From NCBI RefSeq assembly GCF_009827305.1, contig NZ_WTYJ01000001.1:682001-746000 (forward strand): a DNA stretch of 64,000 nucleotides, in the 5' to 3' direction. Below are positions 51,667 to 62,470 of the stretch, one piece after another. The translations under genes were made by a program, and so were the position numbers. The DNA is from Croceibacterium xixiisoli (lineage in GTDB: Bacteria > Pseudomonadota > Alphaproteobacteria > Sphingomonadales > Sphingomonadaceae). Position 1 is the stretch's first letter; each line of letters opens with the position of its first letter. Under the pieces are notes generated by a model. That model was not told the DNA's origin and did not search any database. It worked only from the letters and a program-made list of their open reading frames with translations.

Positions 51667-54447
51667 TCAACCATGGGCGCCAAATTGATTGGCGATGGCC
51701 GTGGTGATCCGGCGCGACAGCGTATAGGCGCGCTCGATCGGTTCGATGAAATCGCGCCGGATCGCTTGGTACCCGTCATCACTTCCGTCCGGATAATCAG
51801 CGGCTTCGGTCAGATCGAAATCGCCGATCTGGGGGAAGCTGGTGGGGAAGGCGCGGCGCAATTCGGCCAGCGCTTCCTCCACGCGCAGGGTGAACACCAT
51901 TTCAAGCACATCATCGCGGCTGATATCGTTGACCCGGCTGAACATGGGAATCGATACCGCCCGCAGGAACATGTGCTGGAACAGCGTCAGCCGCAGAGCC
52001 TGACACACGCCGATCGCCCGGCGAACAGCCTCCCGGTTCCGCATCGGCGATTCGTCGGGCAGCAGTTCCAGCAGCCGGTGCAGCTTCAGCGCATCCACTC
52101 GCAACCGGGACGCGAGCCGGCGGAACACGCCGATCCGGTCGTCCTTCACCAGATATTCGGCCAGCGCCTCACACGCTTCGCTCAGATGGTCTTCCATCCC
52201 GCGATAGGGGCGGCTGGCCCAATAAGCGGAATTGAACAATTCGCCGAAGGCGGCGACGGTCTTGATGCTGGCCAGCGCATTGGCAGACCGGACCAGCCGG
52301 ATCAGCTGCCGGCCGCGCTCGCTGCCGCGCAGCAGCTGGGCGAGCTCGTCATAATTGCCATCTGCCGCCGTGCCGATCCCGGCGATCACATTCACGGGAT
52401 AGCCAAGCTGCTGCAACACGGCATTGTGCGGGATCGCGCGGATCTGCCGCAGGCTCATCTCCCGGTCGGCATTGATGTCGGACTGCCTGCGTGACACGCG
52501 GCTGCCGGTGGAATTCAGTAGCCCCAGCCCGAAGGCGGTGACCGCCCGGCTATAGGTGCGGCTTTCCAGATGCTGATGCTGGTGATCACGCACCGCGCGA
52601 TAGAAATCCAGGCTCAGATCGGTCCGGCGATAGAACTGGTCAGCCGGGGCCTGCGGATCGGTTTCCGCCGGGCGCGCCTCGGCGATGCGGGTCAGCGTGG
52701 CCAGCGCCAGTTCGGGCGTGGCAAAATACAGATAGCCGTCACCACCCTGGAAACTGACCTCTGGCTCCAGCCGGATGCCCGCGCGCACGAACCGCCGCCG
52801 CGCCCAGGGGCTCAGCGGCCAGGCCAGTCGGTCGGCGAAACTGCCGGGATGGGCCCCACGGCCCATGCTTTCGCCATGGGTGTCAAAAATCAGCGCGGCG
52901 ACATCGCTCAGCCCATTGGTTTCCATTGCCTGGGCGAGCCGCCCCTGCAGCCGCTCGATCGCCAGGCTGGCGGGCACCTGCCCCACGAAGCGCCCGGCAT
53001 CGGAAAATCCGGTCTGCACCGAAACCCGCCCGCGCACACGGGCATAGGCGCGGTATTCCTCTTCCTCCAGCAAGGCGTCGAGGAAGCGGCCACCATGTTC
53101 CAGCGCGGTCTCGGTCTCGAACAGCGGAGAGACATCGACCTTGTCGGCCACGCCGAACAGCTTGGCGAAATAGAGCGCCGCCAGCACGGTGGCCGGTTCT
53201 TCGCATTCGGCCACCAGCATGCGGATTGGCGCATCGGCATCGATATGCGACAGAATCTGCGCCATCGCCACGAACTGGCGGATGGCGGTGCTGCTTTCGA
53301 TCGCCAGGCTGGCGAAATTCACCCGCAGCGGCGTCACCTCGGCAATGGCATTGCGCAGGTGCACGATCGCGCCCTTGCTGGCCAGGTCCAGCGATCCTTC
53401 CGGGTCGAGCCGGCGGCGCACGGCATTGTGCAACTGCTTGGCATTCACGCGGAAATGGATCCAGCCCATGCCCAGGCCATCGGCGCGCATGGCTGCCGCG
53501 AGCGTCTTCAACGCCACCGCGCGCGGTCGCTGCGATGTCGCAGCCTCCGCCTCCAGCGCGTCGATATAGCGGGCGAGCGACAGCAGCTTGCGCGGATCGC
53601 GCGCGGTCAGGCGATTGGCGGCCACCGACAGCGCCGCCGGGTCGGAAAGATCGGCGGAAAAATCCTCCGCCCGTTCCTGGGCATAGCTGGCCGCATGCTG
53701 CAGTTCGGACAGCAGCGGGTGCTTGCCGTCGATCCTGCCCAGCGCCTCAGCATAACGGGCCAGGCGCTGCGCCTTTTCCGCCAGCCGGAAACCGATCGAG
53801 ACATGCCAGCGGATATCGGTCCGCCCGTCCATGTCATAGCCGACCCAACTGGCGAAGCGGAACGGCAGGGGCTGCAGGCGCAGCCAGTCCGCCGGCCATT
53901 CTCGCGCCGCATGGCTCAGCAATCCGGATACGATCCGGTCGCGGGCATCCTGCGCATTGGCGATGGCGGCCATGGCCTGCTGATGTTCGTAATCCAGTGT
54001 GATCGCTGGCCTGGCGCCAGCTGTCGCGCTCGCCGGATCGATCGCGATCTCGCCATCGCTGGCGGCCGCATGCGCAACCGCATCGGTTTCCGCCGGGCTG
54101 AGCAGGAAGGTCGGGTGGGCGGTGAACACGGCATGCAGCTGCGGGCGTTCCCAGCGCATGCGAAAGGCAGCAAAATCCGCCTCTTCGAACAATTCCGCCA
54201 GCGCCGCATCATTGGCGGCGGGGGCCACCGGGGCGGTCATGCTGCGCAGCCGGTCGGCGCGATGCTGCAGCGCTTCGCCTTCCAGCTGCGCGATCATCGC
54301 CTCGCAATCGTCCAGCGTCAGATCGCCGCGTTCCAGCAGCCGCGACAGTTCCAGCGACAGCTGGAACACCGGGTTGAAAATCGGGGTCTGCGCCGTGTCG
54401 GCATGCAGGGCCTGCAATCGGCCCAGCAGGTCGGCAACGGTCTTCAT
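51667..54447 (-). CDS. Degenerate phosphoenolpyruvate-carboxylase-like protein, end of the Entner-Doudoroff operon
   Basis: A 926-residue protein with the PEP-carboxylase fold but altered active site (numbers in brackets are E. coli PEPC, from memory). Conserved: H111 in VFTAHPTF (H138), the metal ligands E444 in PLFE (E506) and D483 in GFSD (D543), H524 (H579), R530 in GRG (R587), R650 in TGSR (R699) and R670 in IRAIP (R713). Changed: K546 becomes R486, the HGRGG loop is HGES with two residues missing so R581 is absent, and the C-terminal NTG is AHG. It may carry out another PEP- or pyruvate-related reaction or be regulatory. It overlaps eda by 4 bp (ATGA), so it is translationally coupled. 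The start at 54447 matches the coupling. Confidence 0.75.
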   Translation of the reverse strand: MKTVADLLGRLQALHADTAQTPIFNPVFQLSLELSRLLERGDLTLDDCEAMIAQLEGEALQHRADRLRSMTAPVAPAANDAALAELFEEADFAAFRMRWERPQLHAVFTAHPTFLLSPAETDAVAHAAASDGEIAIDPASATAGARPAITLDYEHQQAMAAIANAQDARDRIVSGLLSHAAREWPADWLRLQPLPFRFASWVGYDMDGRTDIRWHVSIGFRLAEKAQRLARYAEALGRIDGKHPLLSELQHAASYAQERAEDFSADLSDPAALSVAANRLTARDPRKLLSLARYIDALEAEAATSQRPRAVALKTLAAAMRADGLGMGWIHFRVNAKQLHNAVRRRLDPEGSLDLASKGAIVHLRNAIAEVTPLRVNFASLAIESSTAIRQFVAMAQILSHIDADAPIRMLVAECEEPATVLAALYFAKLFGVADKVDVSPLFETETALEHGGRFLDALLEEEEYRAYARVRGRVSVQTGFSDAGRFVGQVPASLAIERLQGRLAQAMETNGLSDVAALIFDTHGESMGRGAHPGSFADRLAWPLSPWARRRFVRAGIRLEPEVSFQGGDGYLYFATPELALATLTRIAEARPAETDPQAPADQFYRRTDLSLDFYRAVRDHQHQHLESRTYSRAVTAFGLGLLNSTGSRVSRRQSDINADREMSLRQIRAIPHNAVLQQLGYPVNVIAGIGTAADGNYDELAQLLRGSERGRQLIRLVRSANALASIKTVAAFGELFNSAYWASRPYRGMEDHLSEACEALAEYLVKDDRIGVFRRLASRLRVDALKLHRLLELLPDESPMRNREAVRRAIGVCQALRLTLFQHMFLRAVSIPMFSRVNDISRDDVLEMVFTLRVEEALAELRRAFPTSFPQIGDFDLTEAADYPDGSDDGYQAIRRDFIEPIERAYTLSRRITTAIANQFGAHG

Positions 54448-55058
54448 GCCGGGGCTTTCACGCTGGCGGCCGCGCGGGCCAGGCCTTCGATTTCCTCCGG
54501 CGATGCCCCTTTGGGCGCCACCCAGCTGCCGCCGACACACAGGACGGGATCGATCGCCAGCCAGTCGGGTGCGCTTTCTGCCGTAATACCGCCGGTGGGG
54601 CAGAACAGGCATTGGCCGAACGGACCGGCCAGCGCCTTCAGTGCCGGAATGCCGCCTGCCGCCACGGCCGGGAAGAACTTGAAATGGTTCAGCCCCAGCT
54701 CGATTCCGCGCATTATGTCGCCCGCGCTCGACACGCCGGGCAGGAACGGCACCTTGGCCTCGATTGCCGCGCGACCGAGCGTTTCGGTCAGGCCGGGGGA
54801 CACGATGAACTCGCTGCCTGCCGCCAGCGCCGCGTCCAGATCATGCGGGCCGTTCACCGTGCCCGCGCCGACAATGGCACCAGGAACCTGCTTCATCGCC
54901 CGGATCACATCCAGCGCCACCGGCGTGCGCAGCGTCACTTCCAGCACCGGTAACCCGCCGGCCACCAGCGCCTGGGCCAGCGGCACGGCCTGATCCAGAT
55001 CGTCGATCACCAGCACGGGGATCACCGGGGCGGTGCGCATTATCCGTTCGATGGTCAT
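54444..55058 (-). CDS. eda: KDPG aldolase
   Basis: A 204-residue class I aldolase that splits 2-keto-3-deoxy-6-phosphogluconate to pyruvate and glyceraldehyde-3-phosphate, last step of the Entner-Doudoroff pathway. VIPVLVIDDLDQAVPLAQALVAGG by parts, LEVTLRT, the lysine of FKFFPA (Schiff base) and CPTGGI are all present. It overlaps glk by 4 bp upstream and the PEP-carboxylase-like gene by 4 bp downstream. Confidence 0.95.
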   Translation of the reverse strand: MTIERIMRTAPVIPVLVIDDLDQAVPLAQALVAGGLPVLEVTLRTPVALDVIRAMKQVPGAIVGAGTVNGPHDLDAALAAGSEFIVSPGLTETLGRAAIEAKVPFLPGVSSAGDIMRGIELGLNHFKFFPAVAAGGIPALKALAGPFGQCLFCPTGGITAESAPDWLAIDPVLCVGGSWVAPKGASPEEIEGLARAAASVKAPA

Positions 55059-56044
55059 GTCTGCGGTTCTCCGGAATGATCGAGGGCGAAGGCGGCAACA
55101 GCGCCGAACAGGCCGGGCTGGGGGTGGATGATCAGCTTGACGGGAATGCCCGCCATCATCTGCTGATACCGTCCCTTGAATCGAAATCGTTCGCCAAAGC
55201 CCGAACGCGGCAGCCATTCGCGCAGCCTCAGGCCAATTCCGCCGGCCAGCACCACGGCATTGGCGCCATGGGCCAGGGCGTAATCGCCGGCCACGCTGCC
55301 CAGCGACATGCAGAAGCGCTCCACAGCTGCCGTGGCCAGGCTGTCTTCGCGCGCCAGGCCGCGTTCCCAGATCGCCCGGTCCTCCACCGGTGTGTCGATC
55401 GGCCGTTTTTCCAGCGCGGAGAGCGCGCAATAGATTTCGACGATGCCCGGCCCGGAATTGACCCGTTCGGTCGAAACCCGCCGGTGCTGCTGCCGCAGCC
55501 GCGCCAGGATCGCATCATCGACAGCATCGAGCGGGGCGAAATCCAGATGCCCGCCCTCGGTTGCCTGCACGCGATAACCACCGGGAAAACGATGGAAATG
55601 CGCCACGCCCAGCCCGGTGCCGGGGCCAACCACGCTGGTCGTGCCCAGTGTCGGCAGCGGCCCCTGCGGCCCGGTGATATGTATCAGTTGATCCTCGGGC
55701 GCGCGGGCCACGGCATGGGCCACGGCGGCAAAATCATTCAGCACGCAGACCGCATCCAGCCCCAGCTGTTCGTCCAGCGCGCCGGTGTGCAGCACCCAGC
55801 TGTTGTTGGTCATGCGCACGGTTTCGCCATTGACCGGCCCGGCAATCGCGATGGCCGCGCGGCGCGGCACGCTGCAGCCGCACCGCCGTTCGAATTCCTC
55901 CCATGCGGTCTGCAGGCTGGCGAAATCCGATGTCTTCAGCGTGATCGGCTCTGCCAGCGAAATCGCGCCATCATCGGCGATCTCTGCCAGGGCGAAGCGG
56001 GCATGGGTTCCGCCGATATCGACCGCGACCAGGGACGTGCTCAT
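55055..56044 (-). CDS. glk: Glucokinase
   Basis: A 329-residue ROK-independent (Glk-type) kinase: [16 protein letters not shown] phosphate loop, [11 protein letters not shown] with the catalytic aspartate, [13 protein letters not shown] and [11 protein letters not shown]. It makes glucose-6-phosphate. The start at 56044 follows a GGAG-like site. It is third in the operon; the 3' end overlaps eda by 4 bp. Confidence 0.94.
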   Translation of the reverse strand: MSTSLVAVDIGGTHARFALAEIADDGAISLAEPITLKTSDFASLQTAWEEFERRCGCSVPRRAAIAIAGPVNGETVRMTNNSWVLHTGALDEQLGLDAVCVLNDFAAVAHAVARAPEDQLIHITGPQGPLPTLGTTSVVGPGTGLGVAHFHRFPGGYRVQATEGGHLDFAPLDAVDDAILARLRQQHRRVSTERVNSGPGIVEIYCALSALEKRPIDTPVEDRAIWERGLAREDSLATAAVERFCMSLGSVAGDYALAHGANAVVLAGGIGLRLREWLPRSGFGERFRFKGRYQQMMAGIPVKLIIHPQPGLFGAVAAFALDHSGEPQT

Positions 56045-56060
56045 GTCTTCGATGCTCCGC

Positions 56061-57872
<1,812 letters not shown>

Positions 57873-57896
57873 GAACGCTCATCCAGGCTGCGGTAA

Positions 57897-59330
57897 CTAC
57901 TCATGCCAGCTCACTCCGCCCCGTTCAGCCAGGGCAATCGCCGCGCTGGGCCCCCAGCTGCCGGCGCTATAGGTTTTCGGGGCCATCCCGTCCTTGTGCC
58001 ATTCCTCGCGAATGCCATCGATCCAGGCCCATTGCGCTTCCACCTCGTCCCGGCGAACGAACAGCGTCTGATCGCCCTCGATCAGATCCAGCAGCAGCCG
58101 CTCATAGGCGATCCGCCGCACCTTGCCCGAAAAGGCATCGGGCATGGCGATGTCCAGCGGCACCTGCCGCAGGCTCATCCCCTGCCGGTCCAGCCCCGGC
58201 ACCTTGCTCATCAGTGACAGGGTGATGTTTTCTTCCGGCTGGATGCCGATCACCAGGCGATTGGGTTTGGCCTTCGTGCCGTTGAAGATGGAATGCGGCA
58301 CCGGGCGAAACTGCACCACGATTTCCGTCACCCGCTGGGGCAGGCGCTTGCCCGTGCGCAGATAGAACGGCACGCCCTTCCAGCGCCAGTTGTCGACATG
58401 GGCTTTGAGCGCAACGAAGGTTTCGGTGTTGCTGTCTCGGCCCAGTTCCTCGTCATAACCAGGCACGATCGTGCCGCTGACGGCGCCCGCGCGATATTGC
58501 CCGGTCACGCTTTCGCCCGATTCCATCCGGCGCAGGGCGCGCAGCACCTTCACCTTTTCATCGCGCACGGCATCGGCGGAAAAGCTGCTCGGCGGCTCCA
58601 TCGCCACCAGCGCCAGCAATTGCAGCATGTGGTTCTGCACCATGTCGCGCAGCGCCCCGGCGCCGTCATAGAAATCGACGCGGCTTTCCAGCCCTACGGT
58701 TTCGGCAACGGTGATCTGGACGTGGTCGATATATTGGGCGTTCCACAGCGGTTCGAACAGCAGATTGGCAAAACGCAGTGCCAGCAGGTTCTGTACGGTT
58801 TCCTTGCCCAGATAGTGATCGATCCGGAAAATACAGCCTTCGGGGAAGGCGGCCGCGACCGCATCATTGATTTCACGGCTGGATGCCAGATCATGCCCCA
58901 GCGGCTTTTCCAGGCTGATGCGCGTGCCATTGTTGGCGAGGCCTGCCTGCATCAATCCCTTGATCGTCGGGCGGAACAGATCGGGCGCGGTCGACAGGAA
59001 GATTGCCAGGCGCTCCGCAGGCAGGCCCACCTTTTCCGCCAGCGGGCCGAAAGCCGCCAGATCGTTTACATCGACATGCTGATAGCTCAGCCGATTGAGG
59101 AAATCGGCCATCCGCCCGCGCCGTTCGGCGGGCATGAATTTTTCCAGCGAGGCGCGGGCGAAATTGCGATATTCGCCATCGCTCATATCCGATCGCGCGG
59201 CGCCGATGATACGCAGCTCCGGATCGATCAGCCCGTCTGTATGCAGGGCGCACAGCGATGGCAGGAGCATGCGCTGGGCCAGATCGCCCGTGGCACCGAA
59301 AAGGAGCAGTCTGTCCGCCCGGAAGCTCAT
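57897..59330 (-). CDS. zwf: Glucose-6-phosphate 1-dehydrogenase
   Basis: A 477-residue NAD(P)-dependent enzyme oxidising glucose-6-phosphate to 6-phosphogluconolactone. The cofactor loop GATGDLAQRM, the catalytic RIDHYLGKETVQN and the C-terminal PEENITL region are clear. It is the first gene of the operon zwf-edd-glk-eda-(PEPC-like). The 6-phosphogluconolactonase gene (pgl) often found here is absent. Confidence 0.96.
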   Translation of the reverse strand: MSFRADRLLLFGATGDLAQRMLLPSLCALHTDGLIDPELRIIGAARSDMSDGEYRNFARASLEKFMPAERRGRMADFLNRLSYQHVDVNDLAAFGPLAEKVGLPAERLAIFLSTAPDLFRPTIKGLMQAGLANNGTRISLEKPLGHDLASSREINDAVAAAFPEGCIFRIDHYLGKETVQNLLALRFANLLFEPLWNAQYIDHVQITVAETVGLESRVDFYDGAGALRDMVQNHMLQLLALVAMEPPSSFSADAVRDEKVKVLRALRRMESGESVTGQYRAGAVSGTIVPGYDEELGRDSNTETFVALKAHVDNWRWKGVPFYLRTGKRLPQRVTEIVVQFRPVPHSIFNGTKAKPNRLVIGIQPEENITLSLMSKVPGLDRQGMSLRQVPLDIAMPDAFSGKVRRIAYERLLLDLIEGDQTLFVRRDEVEAQWAWIDGIREEWHKDGMAPKTYSAGSWGPSAAIALAERGGVSWHE

Positions 59331-59384
59331 GCTTTGCCCGTGACCTTATTGTTTTTTGACGCAGCCCCATGCTGCACTGCAAAA

Positions 59385-59407
59385 GGGCCAGCCGCAAGGG
59401 TCGGCCC
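59385..59407 (-). terminator. Intrinsic terminator of the transglutaminase-like gene
   Basis: A 9-bp stem with a wobble/mismatch (59385-59393 with 59399-59407) is followed on the minus strand by TTTTGC. It separates the transglutaminase-like gene from zwf. Confidence 0.7.
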
Positions 59408-59427
59408 CGATTTGCGCCGTCTTTCTG

Positions 59428-60246
59428 TCAGTTCCGCGCCGTCACCAGCACCTCTTTCGCCTGGAAATGGGCATAGCCGAAGGTGGTCATGAAACTGACG
59501 TCGGCGGCATCGCGGCCGACGCCGATCTTCACCGTTGTCGCCGGATCGGCCATGCGCGTGGCATCGATGATATGCCACACGCCGCCGCCGGGAATTTCCG
59601 GATCGGCCAGGAACACCTCTGCCACGGCGTGGAAATCGGGCGGGTTCACGCCCGGATCGTAAACGCTGAGGTAGCGCGCCGGGATCGCGGCGGCACGCGC
59701 CAGGGTGATCATCACATGGGTAAAATCGCGACAGATGCCGCGCCGTTCCACGAAACTGTCCAGTGCGGTGGTCTGCGGCGTGCTGCTGCCCGGTTCATAG
59801 GTGAAGCGCTGGTTGATCCAATCCTGCATCGCCAGCACCAGTTGCCCGCCGCTCAACTGCCCGAATTCTGCATTCACGAAAGGCTGGAACTGGCTGGCCG
59901 GGCAATATCGGGAATCGAACAGATACTGCACCGCCTCGCCAGGCAGCTCATGCGGCTCCAGCCGGTTCAACGTGGCCAGATCGTCCAGCCGGCGGCGCAC
60001 TTCCACCGATGCGCGATATTCGATGTCGAACCGGCCGTCGGCATGCAGCCAGATGCGTTCGCCGATGTCGTCCTGCGCCGGAATGCGGGCGATGTGATCC
60101 GCTTCCCCGATCGAACAATGGCTCTCGATGATGTGCTGTTCGGGAATGGCGGCGGCTTCGAACTGCAGCAGCACATCGCTCGGCTGGTCCAGGGTGAAGG
60201 AAAAACTTGCGGTGATATCGGTCGTCATCGTCGTTTCACTGCCCAT
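59428..60246 (-). CDS. Transglutaminase-like cysteine protease family protein
   Basis: A 272-residue protein with an N-terminal beta-sandwich (about 10-120) and a transglutaminase core. The triad is visible: Cys in RRGICRDFTH, His in DFHAVAEVF and Asp in HIIDATR. Such proteins in alphaproteobacteria are thought to be peptidases or peptide ligases; they often accompany alpha-E/circularly permuted ATP-grasp genes, which are not here. The start at 60246 has AGGG 8 bases upstream; one at 60228 is possible. Confidence 0.82.
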   Translation of the reverse strand: MGSETTMTTDITASFSFTLDQPSDVLLQFEAAAIPEQHIIESHCSIGEADHIARIPAQDDIGERIWLHADGRFDIEYRASVEVRRRLDDLATLNRLEPHELPGEAVQYLFDSRYCPASQFQPFVNAEFGQLSGGQLVLAMQDWINQRFTYEPGSSTPQTTALDSFVERRGICRDFTHVMITLARAAAIPARYLSVYDPGVNPPDFHAVAEVFLADPEIPGGGVWHIIDATRMADPATTVKIGVGRDAADVSFMTTFGYAHFQAKEVLVTARN

Positions 60247-60286
60247 GCGTCTGCCCTGTCCGTCTGCGCAAACCGCCCATGATTCG

Positions 60287-60703
60287 TCAGGTTCCTGATA
60301 TATGGGCAACGATGTTACGGCGATGGGGCGAACGGCGGTGTTCCGCCAGATAAATGCCCTGCCAGGTGCCCAGTTGCAGCCGCCCGCCGGCATACGGAAT
60401 GGTCAGGCTGTTGCCGGTCAGCATGGTGCGGATATGCGCGGGCATATCGTCGGGGCCTTCGTCATCATGTTCGTAACCCGGCCCTTCCGGGGCGATCCGG
60501 TCCAGCCAGCGCAGCAGATCGCGCTGCACGGCGGGCGCTGCGTTTTCATTGATCAGCAGGCTGGCGCTGGTGTGCTGGCAGAACAGCGTCAGCAATCCCG
60601 TATCCGCGCCGCTGTCCGCCAGCCACCCGGCGATGTCGGGGGTGATCTCATGCAGTCCGCGCCCCGGCGTGGCGAAGCGCATGATGGTCTGGCTCTGGAG
60701 CAT
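60287..60703 (-). CDS. YjbQ/UPF0047 family protein
   Basis: A 138-residue trimeric-type protein with the signature CQHTSASLLINENA and the later TIPYAGGRLQLGTWQGIYLAEHR by parts. Conserved histidines in GLHEIT, CQHTS and DMPAHIRTML would bind a metal. YjbQ proteins have thiamine-phosphate-synthase-like activity in vitro but their role is unclear. The start at 60703 is used. Confidence 0.87.
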   Translation of the reverse strand: MLQSQTIMRFATPGRGLHEITPDIAGWLADSGADTGLLTLFCQHTSASLLINENAAPAVQRDLLRWLDRIAPEGPGYEHDDEGPDDMPAHIRTMLTGNSLTIPYAGGRLQLGTWQGIYLAEHRRSPHRRNIVAHISGT

Positions 60704-60886
60704 GGCGGGTCCTCTGGCTGCTGCCGGCGTGGCAGTTTTGCCGCTGTAACGTGGCGTAACCCCGGCTGTTACCGTAAAATGACTTACGCGGCTTGGGCCA
60801 CCGTCTCTATCTGCTATGCCCATGGTTCCTGCCAAGCGATGCCGCGCCGCCCGGCGCTGCATCGATCATCTTCGGAAGTGAGTCTG

Positions 60887-62401
60887 ATGTCTTCTCATTC
60901 GCCCTCCCGCGCTATCCCAGGGCGCACGGGCGATGCGCCGCGTTTCACCGGCCTGCGCAATGCGGGCCGATGGGCGCGGCGCACCTCTTTTCTCGTGCAT
61001 CGCTGGCTGGGCGTGGCTCTGGCGCTGCTGATGGCGCTGTGGACGCTCAGCGGCATCGTCATGATGTACGTCTCCTTCCCCGAAACCACGCGGGAAGAAC
61101 GGCTGGCCGGGCTTGCCCCCCTTGATCTGACCGCCTGTTGCGACAAGGCCTATCTCCCCGGCGGGGTCCCCATCACCGCCGCGCAGGTGGAAATGGTCGC
61201 TGGCGAACCCATGCTGCGCTGGCAGGGGCCGGCGGGGCCGGGCATCGCCAGCCTGGCCAATGTCGCTCTGCCGGATATCGGCCCCGAACAGGCTGCCACC
61301 GTGGCGCGCGATCATGTGCAGCGCGCCTTCGGGCTGGATGCGCAACCGGTGGTCGAACAGATCACTCGCGATCAGTGGACCGTCTATGGCCGGTTCCGCC
61401 AATATGGCCCGCTCTACAAGGCCAGCTTTGCCGATGATCGCGGGACGCAGCTCTATATCGCCAGCGGTACGGGCGAGGTGGTGCAGGATACCAGTGCGCA
61501 CGAACGGTTCTGGAACTGGCTCGGCGCGGTGCCGCACTGGCTCTATTTCACCGCGCTCCGCGAAAATCAGCCCTTGTGGTCCAATCTGGTCACCTATGCC
61601 TCGCTGCTGGGCCTGTTTCTGACCGTGACCGGCATCTATGTCGGCATCCGCCAATATGGCCGGGGCAAGCGGCTTTCTCCCTATCGTGGGATGGCGCTGT
61701 GGCATCACTGGACCGGGCTGATCTTCGGCATCGTCACCCTGACCTGGGTGTTCAGCGGGCTTGTCTCGATGCAGCCCTGGGGCACGTTCGAGAGCGAAGG
61801 GCCGGGCCAGGCGATCGAACGGCTGGAAGGGCGCCCTCTGGCCGAAGCCGACATCACCACGCTGTTCACCGCGCTCAGGGCCCGTCCGCAGCCCGGTGTC
61901 GTCTCGGCAGAGGTGGTGATGCAGGCCGGGCAACCGGTGGCGATCCTGTCTGCTGCCGATGGATCGATGCGGCGCGCCACGCTGCCCGATCTGACCGCTG
62001 CGCCGCTCTCCGCCGCCGATCTGCGCGCCCGCGCCGCCTCCGCCCGGCCGGATGTACCGCTCGCCTCGGCAGAGATGATCACCCGCGCCGATGCCTATTA
62101 TTACGGCCATCACACCGATGTCGTGCTGCCGGCCTATCGGGCGATCTACGCTGACGAGGGGCAGACCCGGCTCTATTTCGACCCCCGTAGCGGGGAAGTG
62201 GTGAGCTTCAGCGATTCCACCAGCCGGCTGTACCGCTGGCTGCACTATGGCCTCCACCGGCTCGATTTCGCGGTGCTGCGCGAACGCCCGCTGTGGGATG
62301 CGGTGATGCTGCCGCTGCTCGCGGGCGTCTCCGCGCTGTGCCTGCTGGGCGTGTGGATGGGCGTGCGGCGATTGCGGATCAAGGCACGCGGGAAGCGGTG
62401 A
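60887..62401 (+). CDS. PepSY-associated transmembrane protein
   Basis: A 504-residue inner-membrane protein of the PepSY_TM type. One N-terminal helix (SFLVHRWLGVALALLMALWTLSGIVM by parts), a periplasmic PepSY domain (about 90-200), two or three central helices (SLLGLFLTVTGIYVGI, HHWTGLIFGIVTLTWVFSGLVSM by parts), a second PepSY region and a last helix (MLPLLAGVSALCLLGVWMGV by parts). The helix histidines (HRW, HHW, HYGLHRL) could bind haem. The family includes ferric reductase-like proteins that often accompany TonB receptors, but none is adjacent. The start at 60887 follows GGAAGTGAG. Confidence 0.85.
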   Translation: MSSHSPSRAIPGRTGDAPRFTGLRNAGRWARRTSFLVHRWLGVALALLMALWTLSGIVMMYVSFPETTREERLAGLAPLDLTACCDKAYLPGGVPITAAQVEMVAGEPMLRWQGPAGPGIASLANVALPDIGPEQAATVARDHVQRAFGLDAQPVVEQITRDQWTVYGRFRQYGPLYKASFADDRGTQLYIASGTGEVVQDTSAHERFWNWLGAVPHWLYFTALRENQPLWSNLVTYASLLGLFLTVTGIYVGIRQYGRGKRLSPYRGMALWHHWTGLIFGIVTLTWVFSGLVSMQPWGTFESEGPGQAIERLEGRPLAEADITTLFTALRARPQPGVVSAEVVMQAGQPVAILSAADGSMRRATLPDLTAAPLSAADLRARAASARPDVPLASAEMITRADAYYYGHHTDVVLPAYRAIYADEGQTRLYFDPRSGEVVSFSDSTSRLYRWLHYGLHRLDFAVLRERPLWDAVMLPLLAGVSALCLLGVWMGVRRLRIKARGKR

Positions 62402-62470
62402 CGGCTTTTCATTTTCCTTGCCGCAGTCCATGCTCCGCATCGGGAACAGGGATGATGGGGCAAAATCATC

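Noticed and set aside
52570-54993. 807-codon open frame on the plus strand opposite the PEPC-like gene and eda
   Set aside because: It is a shadow of high-GC coding DNA: Arg/Gly/Ala/His-rich composition, no recognisable domain and no ribosome site, while the minus strand encodes clear enzymes.
60748-60773. EcfG-like promoter on the minus strand before the YjbQ gene
   Set aside because: Spacing is right (16 bp before CGTT) but the -35 element reads GTAAC instead of GGAAC; too weak to list.
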